64,000 nucleotides of DNA from Bacteroidota bacterium. GTDB taxonomy: Bacteria > Bacteroidota > Bacteroidia > 2-12-FULL-35-15. The notes under the pieces were generated by a model. It was not told the DNA's origin. It did not search any database and saw only the letters and a program-made list of their open reading frames with translations. Shown here piece by piece: positions 7,374-15,373 of the stretch. The translations under genes were made by a program, and so were the position numbers. The stretch is taken from assembly GCA_029237775.1 (NCBI GenBank), contig JAQZBR010000004.1, positions 868,001 through 932,000 on the forward strand. The letters run 5' to 3'. How positions within the stretch are numbered: position 1 is the stretch's first letter; every line of letters begins with the position of its first letter.

Positions 7374-8522
7374 ATGAACTACAATTATTCAATTAAAGCT
7401 ATCCTCAGGAAGGATAAGACTAAAAAAAATGGAAAATGCCCGATTAATTTAATGGTAACATTTGGAGGGAAACAACTAAAGCTTCCAACTCAGCTCGAGG
7501 CAGAAGAAAAATTTTGGGATAAAAACCTTTTACAAATAAAAAAGGGTGAACAAGATTATGGACTGAAAAACGCTAAACTAATGCGTTTAAAAAACAAGTT
7601 ACAAACTCACATATATAAACTTGAACTGTCTGAGCAAATTGTAAATGGCGAGGCTATTAAAAACTTTCTTGGCACAAGCGAAAATAAAAATTCCTTTTAT
7701 ACTTATTTTGAAAAGCAAATACAACTTTGGAAAAGCAAGAAAAAAGAATCTACATTGATTGGTTATAGCCACACTTTAAGTGTGTTGAGAAAATTTAAAG
7801 CTGAAGTTAAATTCATTGATATTAATTTGCTATTCGTAAAAGAGTTTGAACAATACTTAAGAGATGTACGAAAAGTGGGAGACGGTGGAGCTTTTAATAG
7901 ACAAAAACATTTAAGAGCAGTGATCCGAGAAGCAGTAAGGGAAAAAAAATTGAATGAAAGTCCTTATGCGAACGGCAACTTTCAAATAAAAAAATCCGAA
8001 AATAAAAAAAGGTTCTTAACTATTGAGGAGGTTGAACAAATTGAAAAGGCTACAATACCGGCAAAACGAACCCGCTTATTAGTAGCAAGAGATATGTTTC
8101 TTTTTTGTTGCTATACAGGCTTACGATATTCTGATATGCAAAAATTATGTTGGGAGAATATTGTTAACGGAGAGATTAATATAGTAATGCAAAAAACCGG
8201 GAAGCAACTAACTATTAATTTGAATAATAAAGCCTCAGGAATTATTGAAAAATATAAGAACAATGAAAGCTCCTTTGTCTTTGAAAAGTTATCTAACCAA
8301 AAGTTAAATGTAGGGGTGAAAAAAATATTCCGTTTGGCCGGAACATCAGAACAATTTACTTTTCACGATTCTCGTCATGCATTTGCATGTGCCCTTGTAG
8401 CTCGAGGCGTTAGCCTAACAATTATAAGAGACCTAATGGGACACGCCTCTATAAAAGAAACAGATAAATACGCAAAAGTTGACCAAAAACAAAAGCATTC
8501 CGCGATATTACTGTTGGACTAA
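7374..8522 (+). CDS. Tyrosine recombinase / integrase (Bacteroidota type)
   Basis: A 382-residue site-specific recombinase. The N-terminal arm-binding domain (KCPINLMVTFGGKQLKLPT...FWDKN) and the helical core-binding domain are typical of Bacteroidota integrases. The catalytic domain is complete: R251 in TGLRYSD, K274, H331 and R334 in HDSRH, H357 in LMGHAS, and nucleophile Y366 in TDKYAKV. The ATG at 7374 is chosen because AAAAGAAGAAAAA precedes it and the protein then starts at the arm domain; the upstream in-frame ATG at 7347 lies in the leader motif region. Its likely substrate is the tRNA-Cys core at 750-767/15024-15041. Confidence 0.95.
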   Translation: MNYNYSIKAILRKDKTKKNGKCPINLMVTFGGKQLKLPTQLEAEEKFWDKNLLQIKKGEQDYGLKNAKLMRLKNKLQTHIYKLELSEQIVNGEAIKNFLGTSENKNSFYTYFEKQIQLWKSKKKESTLIGYSHTLSVLRKFKAEVKFIDINLLFVKEFEQYLRDVRKVGDGGAFNRQKHLRAVIREAVREKKLNESPYANGNFQIKKSENKKRFLTIEEVEQIEKATIPAKRTRLLVARDMFLFCCYTGLRYSDMQKLCWENIVNGEINIVMQKTGKQLTINLNNKASGIIEKYKNNESSFVFEKLSNQKLNVGVKKIFRLAGTSEQFTFHDSRHAFACALVARGVSLTIIRDLMGHASIKETDKYAKVDQKQKHSAILLLD

Positions 8523-8546
8523 GTTGACGATTTTGCACGACACGAA

Positions 8547-8576
8547 AAGAGGAACTATTGAGTTCCTCTTTTTTAT
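8547..8576 (+). terminator. Terminator after integrase
   Basis: A perfect stem AAGAGGAAC/GTTCCTCTT with loop TATTGA runs into a T-rich tail. It separates the integrase from the following membrane-protein gene. Confidence 0.85.
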
Positions 8577-8604
8577 TTATCTTCGTACTACACAGAAATT
8601 CTAA

Positions 8605-9171
8605 ATGAAAGCCATATTTATTGTTAATCTTTTTAAGCTTTTATTAAGTCGAACGACTTTTTATCGTGTGATAAAAAAGTCTTTATTCAGTGTGTTGTTG
8701 CTTCTTATTAATTATGAAATATTCGTAAGGCATTTTGGAAAACCCTCTCTAAATATTAATGACGCAACTCTTTTTGTTACTCATTATCCTGAAAGATTAA
8801 TCTTTGGTTCTTTAACTTTTATAGCAATCTTTTTAATGGCTTATATTTTGGAAAAGGCAGTTTTACCCTTTGGAATGCTTTTCTTAGGAGAGTACAAATT
8901 AAGTAGCTTGAGAGGCGGACTCAAGTACGCGGGCAAAGTAGTCACGAGATTTGCACCGAGGGAAGAAATAAGGGAAGCAATGAATTTTTTAAACAATAAT
9001 AAGTTTGATATCTACCGTTATATGGCCTATTTGCCTTCCCTGCTTATTTTAGCTTCTATATGGTTATCGTTGCACATCTGTCCTGTTTTTCTCTTATTAA
9101 TTCCTCTGACCGTTCTTTTTATGAGGTGGTTTTTAAAACTTTTTAATACGATTATAAGAGCATTCAAATAG
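8605..9171 (+). CDS. Small integral membrane protein, unknown
   Basis: A 188-residue protein with about four hydrophobic segments: SLFSVLLLLINYEIF, LIFGSLTFIAIFLMAYILE, a pair near LPSLLILASIWLSLHICPVFLLLIPLTVLFM, and a basic C-terminus. A soluble loop (LSSLRGGLKYAGKVVTRFAPREEIREAMNFL) lies between helices 2 and 3. I recognise no family. It is island cargo placed between the integrase terminator and a convergent XRE gene. Confidence 0.6.
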   Translation: MKAIFIVNLFKLLLSRTTFYRVIKKSLFSVLLLLINYEIFVRHFGKPSLNINDATLFVTHYPERLIFGSLTFIAIFLMAYILEKAVLPFGMLFLGEYKLSSLRGGLKYAGKVVTRFAPREEIREAMNFLNNNKFDIYRYMAYLPSLLILASIWLSLHICPVFLLLIPLTVLFMRWFLKLFNTIIRAFK

Positions 9172-9187
9172 CTATACTAATATACTT

Positions 9188-9424
9188 CTATAGCTCTACA
9201 AAAAATTCTTCCAAAGATAATTGATGAACATCTAAAATCTTAAGTAGTGAGTTAATTGTAAAATTACTTCCTTTCTCCATTCTCCAATATTGAACTCTAT
9301 TTAATTCGTTCTCCCAAGCGAAGTCTTCGTAACTGGTATAACCGGCTTCCATTCTAAGCTTTTTGATTTTTGCTCCAATTTTCTGAAGCCTCTTGTCAGT
9401 AATATCGTGTTTGGTTTTAACCAT
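9188..9424 (-). CDS. Cro/C1-type HTH transcriptional regulator
   Basis: A 78-residue protein. After a lysine-rich start, GAKIKKLRMEAGYTSYEDFAWENELNRVQYWRME forms an XRE helix-turn-helix, ending with SLLKILDVHQLSLEEFF as in single-domain XRE repressors. It is the only minus-strand gene of the island, divergent from the 9519 gene, so the 94-bp gap probably holds both promoters and its operator. Likely an element regulator. Confidence 0.75.
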   Translation of the reverse strand: MVKTKHDITDKRLQKIGAKIKKLRMEAGYTSYEDFAWENELNRVQYWRMEKGSNFTINSLLKILDVHQLSLEEFFVEL

Positions 9425-9518
9425 TTTTTTTGATGGAAAATTCCTTTAAATGCTTAATATTTGTTACCGCATATAATATGTTTCTTATATTAGACTGCTC
9501 TAACTAATCTATGACTGT

Positions 9519-9986
9519 ATGAAATACACTCTCATGTTAGCCATTGTTTTAAAGGCTGCACTCCTTACTTCTCAGGAAAATTATATTGGACTAACTAAAC
9601 AAGAGATCGCCAAAAAAAACAAAGGACTTGTTGACTCCGGTTTTCTTAAAATTTCAAAGCAGGGAAAAAGCAATAATGGAAATGATTTTATAATGTACGA
9701 ATGGATTTATGATGCCGAAGCAACGCCAGCCGATAAATTTTTATTGAATGAGGTTTTCTTCTTCGATAAAAAATCGAACAAATGTTTTCAGATAAGTGAG
9801 GTGTTTTCTACTTGGTCCGCGATGAAAGTAACTAATTATTTAACCCGCAACTTTACAAGAGATCAGACAACTAAAGGTACTTGGTATCCTAACGAGGCTG
9901 AGGGATTTTATGTGGTAGAATCTCTATCCGAGGATAAAAAACAAATAGTTCTAACCACTTATGAGGATTTAGAGGCTGGTGACTAG
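9519..9986 (+). CDS. Hypothetical protein with N-terminal signal-like segment
   Basis: A 155-residue protein beginning MKYTLMLAIVLKAALLTSQEN, which resembles a signal peptide with cleavage near S18-Q19. The rest is a compact alpha/beta domain (YIGLTKQEIAKKN..., MYEWIYDAEA, VFFFDKKSNKCFQISEVF). No family is recognised. It is divergent from the XRE gene. Confidence 0.55.
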   Translation: MKYTLMLAIVLKAALLTSQENYIGLTKQEIAKKNKGLVDSGFLKISKQGKSNNGNDFIMYEWIYDAEATPADKFLLNEVFFFDKKSNKCFQISEVFSTWSAMKVTNYLTRNFTRDQTTKGTWYPNEAEGFYVVESLSEDKKQIVLTTYEDLEAGD

Positions 9987-10156
9987 TCTCCGCCAATTAT
10001 GGCTCGTTTTGAGCCTTACACATGGAAAATTACCATCTTAGCTAAAAAAAGAGATAATATTCTATCCGAACTTTTTTATGCGTAAAAACCAAATTACCAT
10101 TATATTTTAAATTTAAAAATATAAATAGTTGGTTTACAATCCTTTAATATCTTTCG

Positions 10157-10209
10157 GGAATATTATTTGGAATATTATTTGGCAATTAGTTAACAATGAT
10201 GTATTATTG
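10157..10209 (+). promoter_or_regulatory. Promoter with tandem 12-bp operator-like repeat
   Basis: GGAATATTATTT occurs twice back to back (10157-10168, 10169-10180). The second copy supplies the -33 TTTG (10178-10181); after a 20-nt spacer comes TATTATTG (10202-10209), one mismatch from TAnnTTTG. A direct repeat overlapping the -33 box upstream of an operon that encodes an XRE protein suggests autoregulation. Confidence 0.55.
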
Positions 10210-10237
10210 CAGCATGATAAAACTAATACTTTAAACT

Positions 10238-10819
10238 ATGATTATTACTCAGGAAGAAGCTAAGACTTTATTGCTCCCGTATGCACAAAAATTTTATGAA
10301 GCTATTGTTGAAGGATTTAATGATTACATAACAAACGACTCCGCGCAAGCTCATATACATGACCGAACTACAAAAGCGAATTTAATACGTTCTTATATAT
10401 TGGCTCGTGTTAAAAAAATCGTTGCCGATGATCCTTCGTTAAGAATGCAAACGAGAAAGAAAATGTTAGTTGTTGTTATTGGTGACCGATTGAAAATAAG
10501 GTTTAAAAAACTTGATGAAAATTTTAAATCGACTAATATAAAAACGAAACAGGTAACAGCCTTTCGTAACCATTCTTTGGTCTTAGATGATGGAACAAGT
10601 GCTTTGTACTTAGATGCTGGCTGGCGCTTAAATGAGTACTTTACAGAGATAACAGATGTTTCTTTTGTTTGTCCTAATGGTGACCGGAATAAATGGAAAA
10701 TAACAGCAGAAGACTTAGAAATAAATAAACCTCAGATTGAAATTTTCGAAACCGAAGAAGATAATATATTGCCTGTTGTTACTGTAAAAGAAGGCTTAAG
10801 AAAGAAAAAGGTGGGTTAA
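10238..10819 (+). CDS. Hypothetical protein paired with XRE-ImmA gene
   Basis: A 193-residue protein of unknown family. The N-terminal half is helical with a basic patch (IRSYILARVKKIVADD, RMQTRKKMLVVVIGDRLKIRFKKLD). The C-terminal half contains LVLDDGTSALYLDAGWRLNEYF. It is first in a three-gene operon, 53 nt before the XRE-ImmA ATG. Gene order (small unknown protein, then XRE plus metallopeptidase) resembles toxin-antitoxin or defence modules such as RosmerTA; I cannot confirm this without a profile search. Confidence 0.6.
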   Translation: MIITQEEAKTLLLPYAQKFYEAIVEGFNDYITNDSAQAHIHDRTTKANLIRSYILARVKKIVADDPSLRMQTRKKMLVVVIGDRLKIRFKKLDENFKSTNIKTKQVTAFRNHSLVLDDGTSALYLDAGWRLNEYFTEITDVSFVCPNGDRNKWKITAEDLEINKPQIEIFETEEDNILPVVTVKEGLRKKKVG

Positions 10820-10872
10820 AAATATAATCTGTTTACAGATTTTTCGTTTAATTATACCACAGATTATTGTAC

Positions 10873-11967
10873 ATGCAACCTGAAATAAATTATAAAACAT
10901 TTGAAATTGCTCGTGTTTCGAGAGGGTATAGCCAAAAAGAGTTTGCGGAAAGATTAAATGTTGAACAAGGCACTGTCTCCAAAATCGAAAGAAACATATT
11001 GGGTGTTAAAGAGGATTTACTTGAAAGAATTTCTGCGGTTTTAAATTATCCAATATCGTTTTTTTACGAGGATATAATTTTATTATCTCCTCTTCTAACA
11101 CATTATCGTAAAAGGAAGAGTTTGGCTACAAATGTTCTTGACACGATAGAATACAATCTGTTTATCAGGAAACATTTTTTTAAGAAATTGCTTAAATCGG
11201 TCGACATTCCAAATCGAATTCTGCACTTAAATACTTACGATAATGGTACTCCGGAGGATATAGCTAGACTCGTTCGGCAAAAGTGGAATATCCCGAGAGG
11301 TCCTATAAACAATTTAACACGGGTGGTTGAGACTGCCGGTATTATTGTTTTACAAATTGAGTATAACGACAATAAACTGGATGGCGAATTACTGCCTGAC
11401 GAGGATTATTTACCTGTAATTTATCTGAATAAAAATCTTTCCGGAGACCGGCAGCGATTTACTTTGGCCCATGAGTTAGGGCACTTAATTATGCATTATG
11501 CCAAGGATTTTATTCCTTCTATGACTGATAACTTCGAGGAAGAGGCAAATAGATTTGCTTCCGAATTTTTAATGCCCGAAAATGATATAAAAGCATCGTT
11601 TTATGGTGGCGTTTCTTTTCCCCAGCTCGCTGATCTTAAAAGATATTGGAAAGTTTCTATGGCTGCACTTATTAGAAGAGGAAAAGATTTAGGAATGATT
11701 AACGAATCACGATATAAGTCTTTAATGATTCAGCTAAGTCGTGCAGGATATAGAAAAAGTGAACCTGAATTTGATGTTAAAAAAGAAACACCTACTCTTA
11801 TTTACCAATTAATTAAAGTCCATTTGGATGAGCTTGGGTTTACTTCTGAAGAATTAGCTACTTTACTTTGTGTTACGCAATCTGAATTGAATAGCTTAAT
11901 TGATTTTTATTCGAACAGTCCTTTAAAAGTTGTGCATAATACCCATTCGAAACATTCGCTTAAATAG
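10873..11967 (+). CDS. XRE HTH plus ImmA/IrrE metallopeptidase-like regulator
   Basis: 364 residues from ATG 10873; a TTG two codons upstream is less likely. The N-terminal XRE domain reads ARVSRGYSQKEFAERLNVEQGTVSKIE. A linker region leads to an ImmA/IrrE (M78) domain with zinc motif HELGHLIMH (H200, E201, H204) and the downstream helix EEEANRFASEFLMP that supplies the third ligand. The last 70 residues contain a second HTH-like helix set (EELATLLCVTQSELNSLI). Such proteins sense a signal and cleave or release a partner repressor or toxin. It is the second gene of the operon starting at 10238. Confidence 0.88.
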   Translation: MQPEINYKTFEIARVSRGYSQKEFAERLNVEQGTVSKIERNILGVKEDLLERISAVLNYPISFFYEDIILLSPLLTHYRKRKSLATNVLDTIEYNLFIRKHFFKKLLKSVDIPNRILHLNTYDNGTPEDIARLVRQKWNIPRGPINNLTRVVETAGIIVLQIEYNDNKLDGELLPDEDYLPVIYLNKNLSGDRQRFTLAHELGHLIMHYAKDFIPSMTDNFEEEANRFASEFLMPENDIKASFYGGVSFPQLADLKRYWKVSMAALIRRGKDLGMINESRYKSLMIQLSRAGYRKSEPEFDVKKETPTLIYQLIKVHLDELGFTSEELATLLCVTQSELNSLIDFYSNSPLKVVHNTHSKHSLK

Positions 11968-11999
11968 CCCTTGAAAGAAAACCCGAAATCTACTTAACA

Positions 12000-13031
12000 A
12001 TGGAAAAAACTGAACTTGAAAAATTACTCCAAAATACTTCTTTGAATGCTGAACAAAAAAAAATCTTTTCGTGGCATCTGCTGAACACTGATGACTTAAA
12101 CCTATACTATATAAAAGACACTAGTGAGCACGAAAGCCATTTGGACTATTTAGAGATGTACAAACGAATTGTAGAGTCTTCACACTTTTCACAATTAGAC
12201 CAGTCCAAAGAAAGAATGGATCAGCTAAGGGAATTATCGACTCGTTTAATGATGACCGCCAGTTTGAAGGTTACGGATAATAATTTGCCTTTATATCCGG
12301 TAAGACTTCCAACCCACCCTGATTTTGTTGGTCTTGGTTTACCAATAAATAATGAAAAAAAAGAGCCTTCTGAACTTGAACTTATTTATACTAAAATAAA
12401 TTCTGAATTAAAAGAAATTAAGGAATCTCTAAAAAGAACCCAGAAAGAAGTAAGAATTTTAAAACAATCTTTTATTGATAATGTAGCTAATTCTTATTTA
12501 GATGATAGAAAAATTCAATTTATTGATGTTGAAATTTATCTTGATACAAACGATGCCGAAGCTATAATTGACATCTACAATAGCGTTCTTAAATATATCA
12601 CCGCTCTCGATTTTGTTACTGACATTGAGTTGCCAGCCGTATTTGGCTCTTGGTACAAAAAACTCCTTGCGAAATCTAAGGCAGCTTTAACCTCTGAAGA
12701 AGTTGTTTCGCGGCTTAAAGAGGTTGAGTACGGCATGGAGGTAAACGGTATATTAAAACCACAATCTGAAGTAGAAAAAAATCAGTCGGAAGCTCTCGTA
12801 AATATGATGAAGTGCCTTGAAAATATACCTAACGGCATGATTCGCATAGGCTCCATCTTAGCTGTTAAAGTTACAAATCCTATTACGAATATTCCACATC
12901 TTCACGTTCGGACCTTGGCAATATCGGAGATTTACTTTTTAAATAAAAATCCACATCTTTCCTCTAGTCCGATGGAATTACTTGAAGCATTAGCAAATCA
13001 TGCCGATGATCCTTCGGACTCCTTAAATTAA
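12000..13031 (+). CDS. Hypothetical coiled-coil protein, third gene of the XRE-ImmA operon
   Basis: A 343-residue protein. Residues about 120-160 (LELIYTKINSELKEIKESLKRTQKEVRILKQSF) form a strong coiled coil. The C-terminal domain starts IQFIDVEIYLDTNDAEAIIDIYNSVLKYI and includes FGSWYKKLLAKSKAALTSEEV and a GSILAVKV...LHVRTLAI strand pair. No membrane helix or catalytic motif is seen. It begins 32 nt after the XRE-ImmA stop on the same strand, so it is probably co-transcribed. An effector or adaptor role is a guess. Confidence 0.6.
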   Translation: MEKTELEKLLQNTSLNAEQKKIFSWHLLNTDDLNLYYIKDTSEHESHLDYLEMYKRIVESSHFSQLDQSKERMDQLRELSTRLMMTASLKVTDNNLPLYPVRLPTHPDFVGLGLPINNEKKEPSELELIYTKINSELKEIKESLKRTQKEVRILKQSFIDNVANSYLDDRKIQFIDVEIYLDTNDAEAIIDIYNSVLKYITALDFVTDIELPAVFGSWYKKLLAKSKAALTSEEVVSRLKEVEYGMEVNGILKPQSEVEKNQSEALVNMMKCLENIPNGMIRIGSILAVKVTNPITNIPHLHVRTLAISEIYFLNKNPHLSSSPMELLEALANHADDPSDSLN

Positions 13032-13084
13032 CGTTTGTTAATAATTTGTTAATTAAAAAAGGCGGTTTTTCCCAAAACTCGAAC

Positions 13085-13098
13085 TTTCCCCAAGTTAA
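13085..13098 (+). repeat. Shared 14-bp leader motif, copy 2 (excisionase/rep)
   Basis: An exact copy of TTTCCCCAAGTTAA found before the integrase. Here it precedes the HTH-Rep operon by 27 nt and is followed by a longer ATATATA run. It suggests co-regulation of excision/replication with integration. Confidence 0.6.
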
Positions 13099-13125
13099 GA
13101 TATATATAACTAATATATTTTAACC

Positions 13126-13392
13126 ATGACTAAATTAAACAGAATGATCTCGGAGTCTATTGATAGCTCTGTAGAAAACAAAGTACTTCCACTAATTAAA
13201 GAATTTCTAACTCGACAAGTCTTAGGACAAAAAGTTTTGCTTACCGAAAATGACTTACGCCTTTTTCTCGATGTTTCTTCGAGTACGATAAGAAGATTGC
13301 GAAAAAGTGGTTTACCCGCTTCTAAAGTGGGCGGGAAATGGTACTACAAAAAGGCAGATGTTTCCAAATGGGTGGAGGGTAAAAAATGGTAG
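13126..13392 (+). CDS. Excisionase-like helix-turn-helix protein
   Basis: An 88-residue protein. After a helical N-terminus, the segment LLTENDLRLFLDVSSSTIRRLRKSGLPASKVGGKWYYKKADVSKWVEGK is a MerR-type/HTH_17 excisionase domain (HTH followed by a basic wing). Such proteins act as recombination directionality factors or as replication-operon regulators. Its stop overlaps the rep start by 7 nt, so translation is coupled. Confidence 0.82.
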   Translation: MTKLNRMISESIDSSVENKVLPLIKEFLTRQVLGQKVLLTENDLRLFLDVSSSTIRRLRKSGLPASKVGGKWYYKKADVSKWVEGKKW

Positions 13393-14339
13393 ATAAGTGT
13401 ACCATTAGATTTTTCGCATCTGAACTTGTAAACAAAGACTTGGGAGAAATATATCACCATGGCAAGGATTGGGAAACGGGAAAGCCAGTTCCGATCATGA
13501 AATTAAATAACGATTTTGATAACAGCTTCCTGGCCGTTGCCGTTAATCCAAACGGTAAAATAAAAATTACAGGCAGCTTAAGGAAATGGTATTTAGGGGG
13601 TAGGTCGATTAAAGACCTATCTCCAAAAACATTTTCTCTTGCTATAAACAAACTTGCGATTAAGTTAGGAGTAGCTCCTGGTAAGATTTTGAACGCACGT
13701 ATCTACGGTTTCGAATTTGGCAAAAATATACGTCTTGATTCCTCCCCAGCCTTAGTTTTACCGTGTTTGTTAAAACGCAACAGGTTAAAAAAGAACACCT
13801 ATGGAAACAATATCGAAACAGTGGATTTTGTAGGAGAAAATTATTCTCTTTCTTTATACGACAAAGTGAAAGAGATGAATGAAAACGGTACAATTAATAA
13901 GGTGTTCGCAAAAAAAATAAATATTTTAAGATATGAGGTTAGGATAAAAAAGACCTCTGCGCTTTACAATAAAATTGGCGATGTGCGAACTGTTTATGAT
14001 ATAAAGAAATATTGGAATCGATTAGTAAATGTTTGGTACAATGAATTTAAGAAAATTGAACTTTTAGGTGCCATAATACCTATAACACAAGAGGTGAACT
14101 TATGGAGAGCAAAAGACTTTCGTCAGTATCTTATGCTTATAGGAATAGTAAATATTACTCCAGAATTCGCAATATCGATAATTGATAACTTAGGAAAATG
14201 CTATCCCTCATCTAAAACTGCACTTAGAAAAGAGATTAAAAAAATTACACAACAGCATTCTACTTTAAGCAACAATACAACGGCTTTTTTGAATGCATTA
14301 GACAATGCTTATAATTGCTCCTTAATACCTAAATTATAA
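13386..14339 (+). CDS. Phage/plasmid replication initiator (gene II/X-like)
   Basis: A 317-residue protein. Features shared with filamentous-phage gene II/plasmid replication proteins of Bacteroidota are VAVNPNGKIKITGSLRKWYLGG near the N-terminus, a central ARIYGFEFGKNI strand, SLSLYDKVKEM (a candidate tyrosine strand, Y then DK), and LRYEVRIKKTSALY. The nicking Tyr is not proven. Such proteins start rolling-circle replication at a nearby double-strand origin; two perfect inverted repeats lie about 120 bp downstream. It overlaps the HTH gene. The assignment is from pattern recognition only. Confidence 0.65.
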   Translation: MVDKCTIRFFASELVNKDLGEIYHHGKDWETGKPVPIMKLNNDFDNSFLAVAVNPNGKIKITGSLRKWYLGGRSIKDLSPKTFSLAINKLAIKLGVAPGKILNARIYGFEFGKNIRLDSSPALVLPCLLKRNRLKKNTYGNNIETVDFVGENYSLSLYDKVKEMNENGTINKVFAKKINILRYEVRIKKTSALYNKIGDVRTVYDIKKYWNRLVNVWYNEFKKIELLGAIIPITQEVNLWRAKDFRQYLMLIGIVNITPEFAISIIDNLGKCYPSSKTALRKEIKKITQQHSTLSNNTTAFLNALDNAYNCSLIPKL

Positions 14340-14460
14340 TATAGGTAAGTTATTACTATATTTAATAATCTACAAGACTTCTCTCCTCCTATCCTGTAAG
14401 TACAATTTAATACAAGTGAATTTATTCAGTCCAGTAAAGCCGGTCGTTAAAATATTTCGA

Positions 14461-14520
14461 GCATTCTGTACAGAATGCTGAATTTAGAGAATCGTGCATA
14501 ACACAACTTCTGTGTTATGC
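14461..14520. repeat. Two perfect inverted repeats downstream of rep (origin candidate)
   Basis: GCATTCTGTACAGAATGC (14461-14478) is a perfect 18-bp palindrome. After 17 nt, GCATAACACA (14496-14505), loop ACTTC and TGTGTTATGC (14511-14520) form a perfect 10-bp hairpin without a T tract. They sit in the 443-bp non-coding stretch 14340-14782 right behind rep, as expected of a replication origin, packaging or resolution site. The rest of that stretch holds no gene I can support, only a weaker CCTTG/CAAGG hairpin near 14660. Confidence 0.55.
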
Positions 14521-14782
14521 AAGTAATGTTACCTAAGAAGACCAAGTATAAAATTTTCTTTAAGAATGATAAACATGCAGGGATACTTGGATTGATATAA
14601 TTGGAGTCTCATTTTAAACTTTAAATTTTAGCTGTAGCGACTTAGGCGCTCCTTGTGTATGCCAAGGTCTATATTAAAAAAGAAAGTGGCTTAAATCGAA
14701 TAAAAACAAGTGTTTTTGATTGCCGCGTATCCAAACTAATTAAATCTCTGTTCGCAGATATAGTAATAAGTAAAACAATAAA

Positions 14783-14947
14783 ATGAAACCAAAATTATCT
14801 GACCACATTAGAAACATCCTCGAAAAAGCTTCCATGGACGAAAAGCTACAAAAAAACAATCTTTCGCAAAGCATAAATAAAAAACCAAAAAATATGAATT
14901 ACAACTCAGATATTGAAAAGAGCCTTAATGCTCTCGGGTTAAAATAA
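14783..14947 (+). CDS. Small basic hypothetical protein, last ORF of the island
   Basis: A 54-residue ORF starting MKPKLSDHIRNILEKASMDEKL and ending IEKSLNALGLK. It is hydrophilic with two amphipathic helices. It sits between the inverted repeats and the right att core. There is no Shine-Dalgarno and no recognised family, so expression is unproven, but its composition is protein-like. Confidence 0.4.
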   Translation: MKPKLSDHIRNILEKASMDEKLQKNNLSQSINKKPKNMNYNSDIEKSLNALGLK

Positions 14948-15023
14948 TCCTAAAAATAACCCCTGTTAAAATACTTGAACCGGAAAGGCTTATTTACAGT
15001 GGAGATAATCCGTTTTATGGAAG

Positions 15024-15041
15024 TCCGCTCGGGACCTCAAA
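15024..15041 (+). repeat. Right attachment core (attR)
   Basis: An exact 18-bp copy of the tRNA-Cys 3' end (see 750-767). Bases to its left do not continue the tRNA, so this is a tRNA-end fragment created by integration. What follows should be the pre-integration flank of the tRNA gene. Confidence 0.8.
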
Positions 15042-15043
15042 AG

Positions 15044-15080
15044 ATCCCTTCTGTACAAAGTACAGAAGGGATTTTTATTT
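15044..15080 (+). terminator. Strong terminator adjoining attR, probably the original tRNA terminator
   Basis: A perfect 13-bp stem ATCCCTTCTGTAC/GTACAGAAGGGAT with loop AAA is followed by TTTTATTT. It starts 3 nt past the att core, as expected for the tRNA-Cys terminator before the island inserted. A degenerate version follows the outer att copy at 24398. Confidence 0.85.
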
Positions 15081-15146
15081 CGCAGAATCTTAAGATCCTT
15101 CATCTTGAAGATTCGATTAAATAAAAAAGACCTCAGCTGCCGTTAG

Positions 15147-15310
15147 GCAGATGAAAGAATCATGTTTGCAAAGCGACCTCTCCGAGATTTTACAAATCTG
15201 AATTTAATTTGCTTAATATTTGTAATAAAATCCACCAGTTACGATAGCAGATGAAGAGATTATGCTTGTTAAGCAACCTCTTCGAGATTCTGGAAATTTA
15301 ATTTACTTAA
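15147..15310. repeat. Imperfect ~65-bp direct repeat with 100-bp period
   Basis: A unit beginning GCAGATGAA at 15147 and again at 15247 shares the order GCAGATGA, ATG-TTG, AAGC-ACCTCT-CGAGATT. Part of the unit (TGTTTGCAAAGCGACCT) also occurs near 24482 beside the outer att copy. The stretch 15081-15373 holds no gene; it is a relic of repeated flanking DNA. Confidence 0.5.
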
Positions 15311-15373
15311 GATCCTGTGAATTCTGCAAATCCTTATTAAACTATCATGTTGAAAATGCGAAGCGAATTAAAC

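Larger units (their letters stand above)
750..15041. mobile_element. Integrative element at tRNA-Cys carrying defence cargo and an RCR-type Rep
   Basis: This is a segment of about 14.3 kb bounded by identical 18-bp copies of the tRNA-Cys end. It contains a complete tyrosine integrase, an excisionase-like HTH gene, a phage/plasmid replication initiator, an XRE regulator, a type II R-M set with Vsr, a nucleotide-metabolism-fold gene pair, a nuclease-TOPRIM gene and an XRE-ImmA operon. It is visibly more AT-rich than the sequence to the right. No capsid, portal, terminase, relaxase or T4SS genes were found. It may therefore be a satellite-like or helper-dependent integrative element, or a decayed inovirus-type or plasmid-like element. 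Confidence 0.8.

Noticed and set aside
750-15041. Complete prophage or conjugative element
   Set aside because: Integrase, excisionase-like and Rep genes are present, but no capsid, terminase, tail, lysis, relaxase or T4SS genes are found in any frame I examined.
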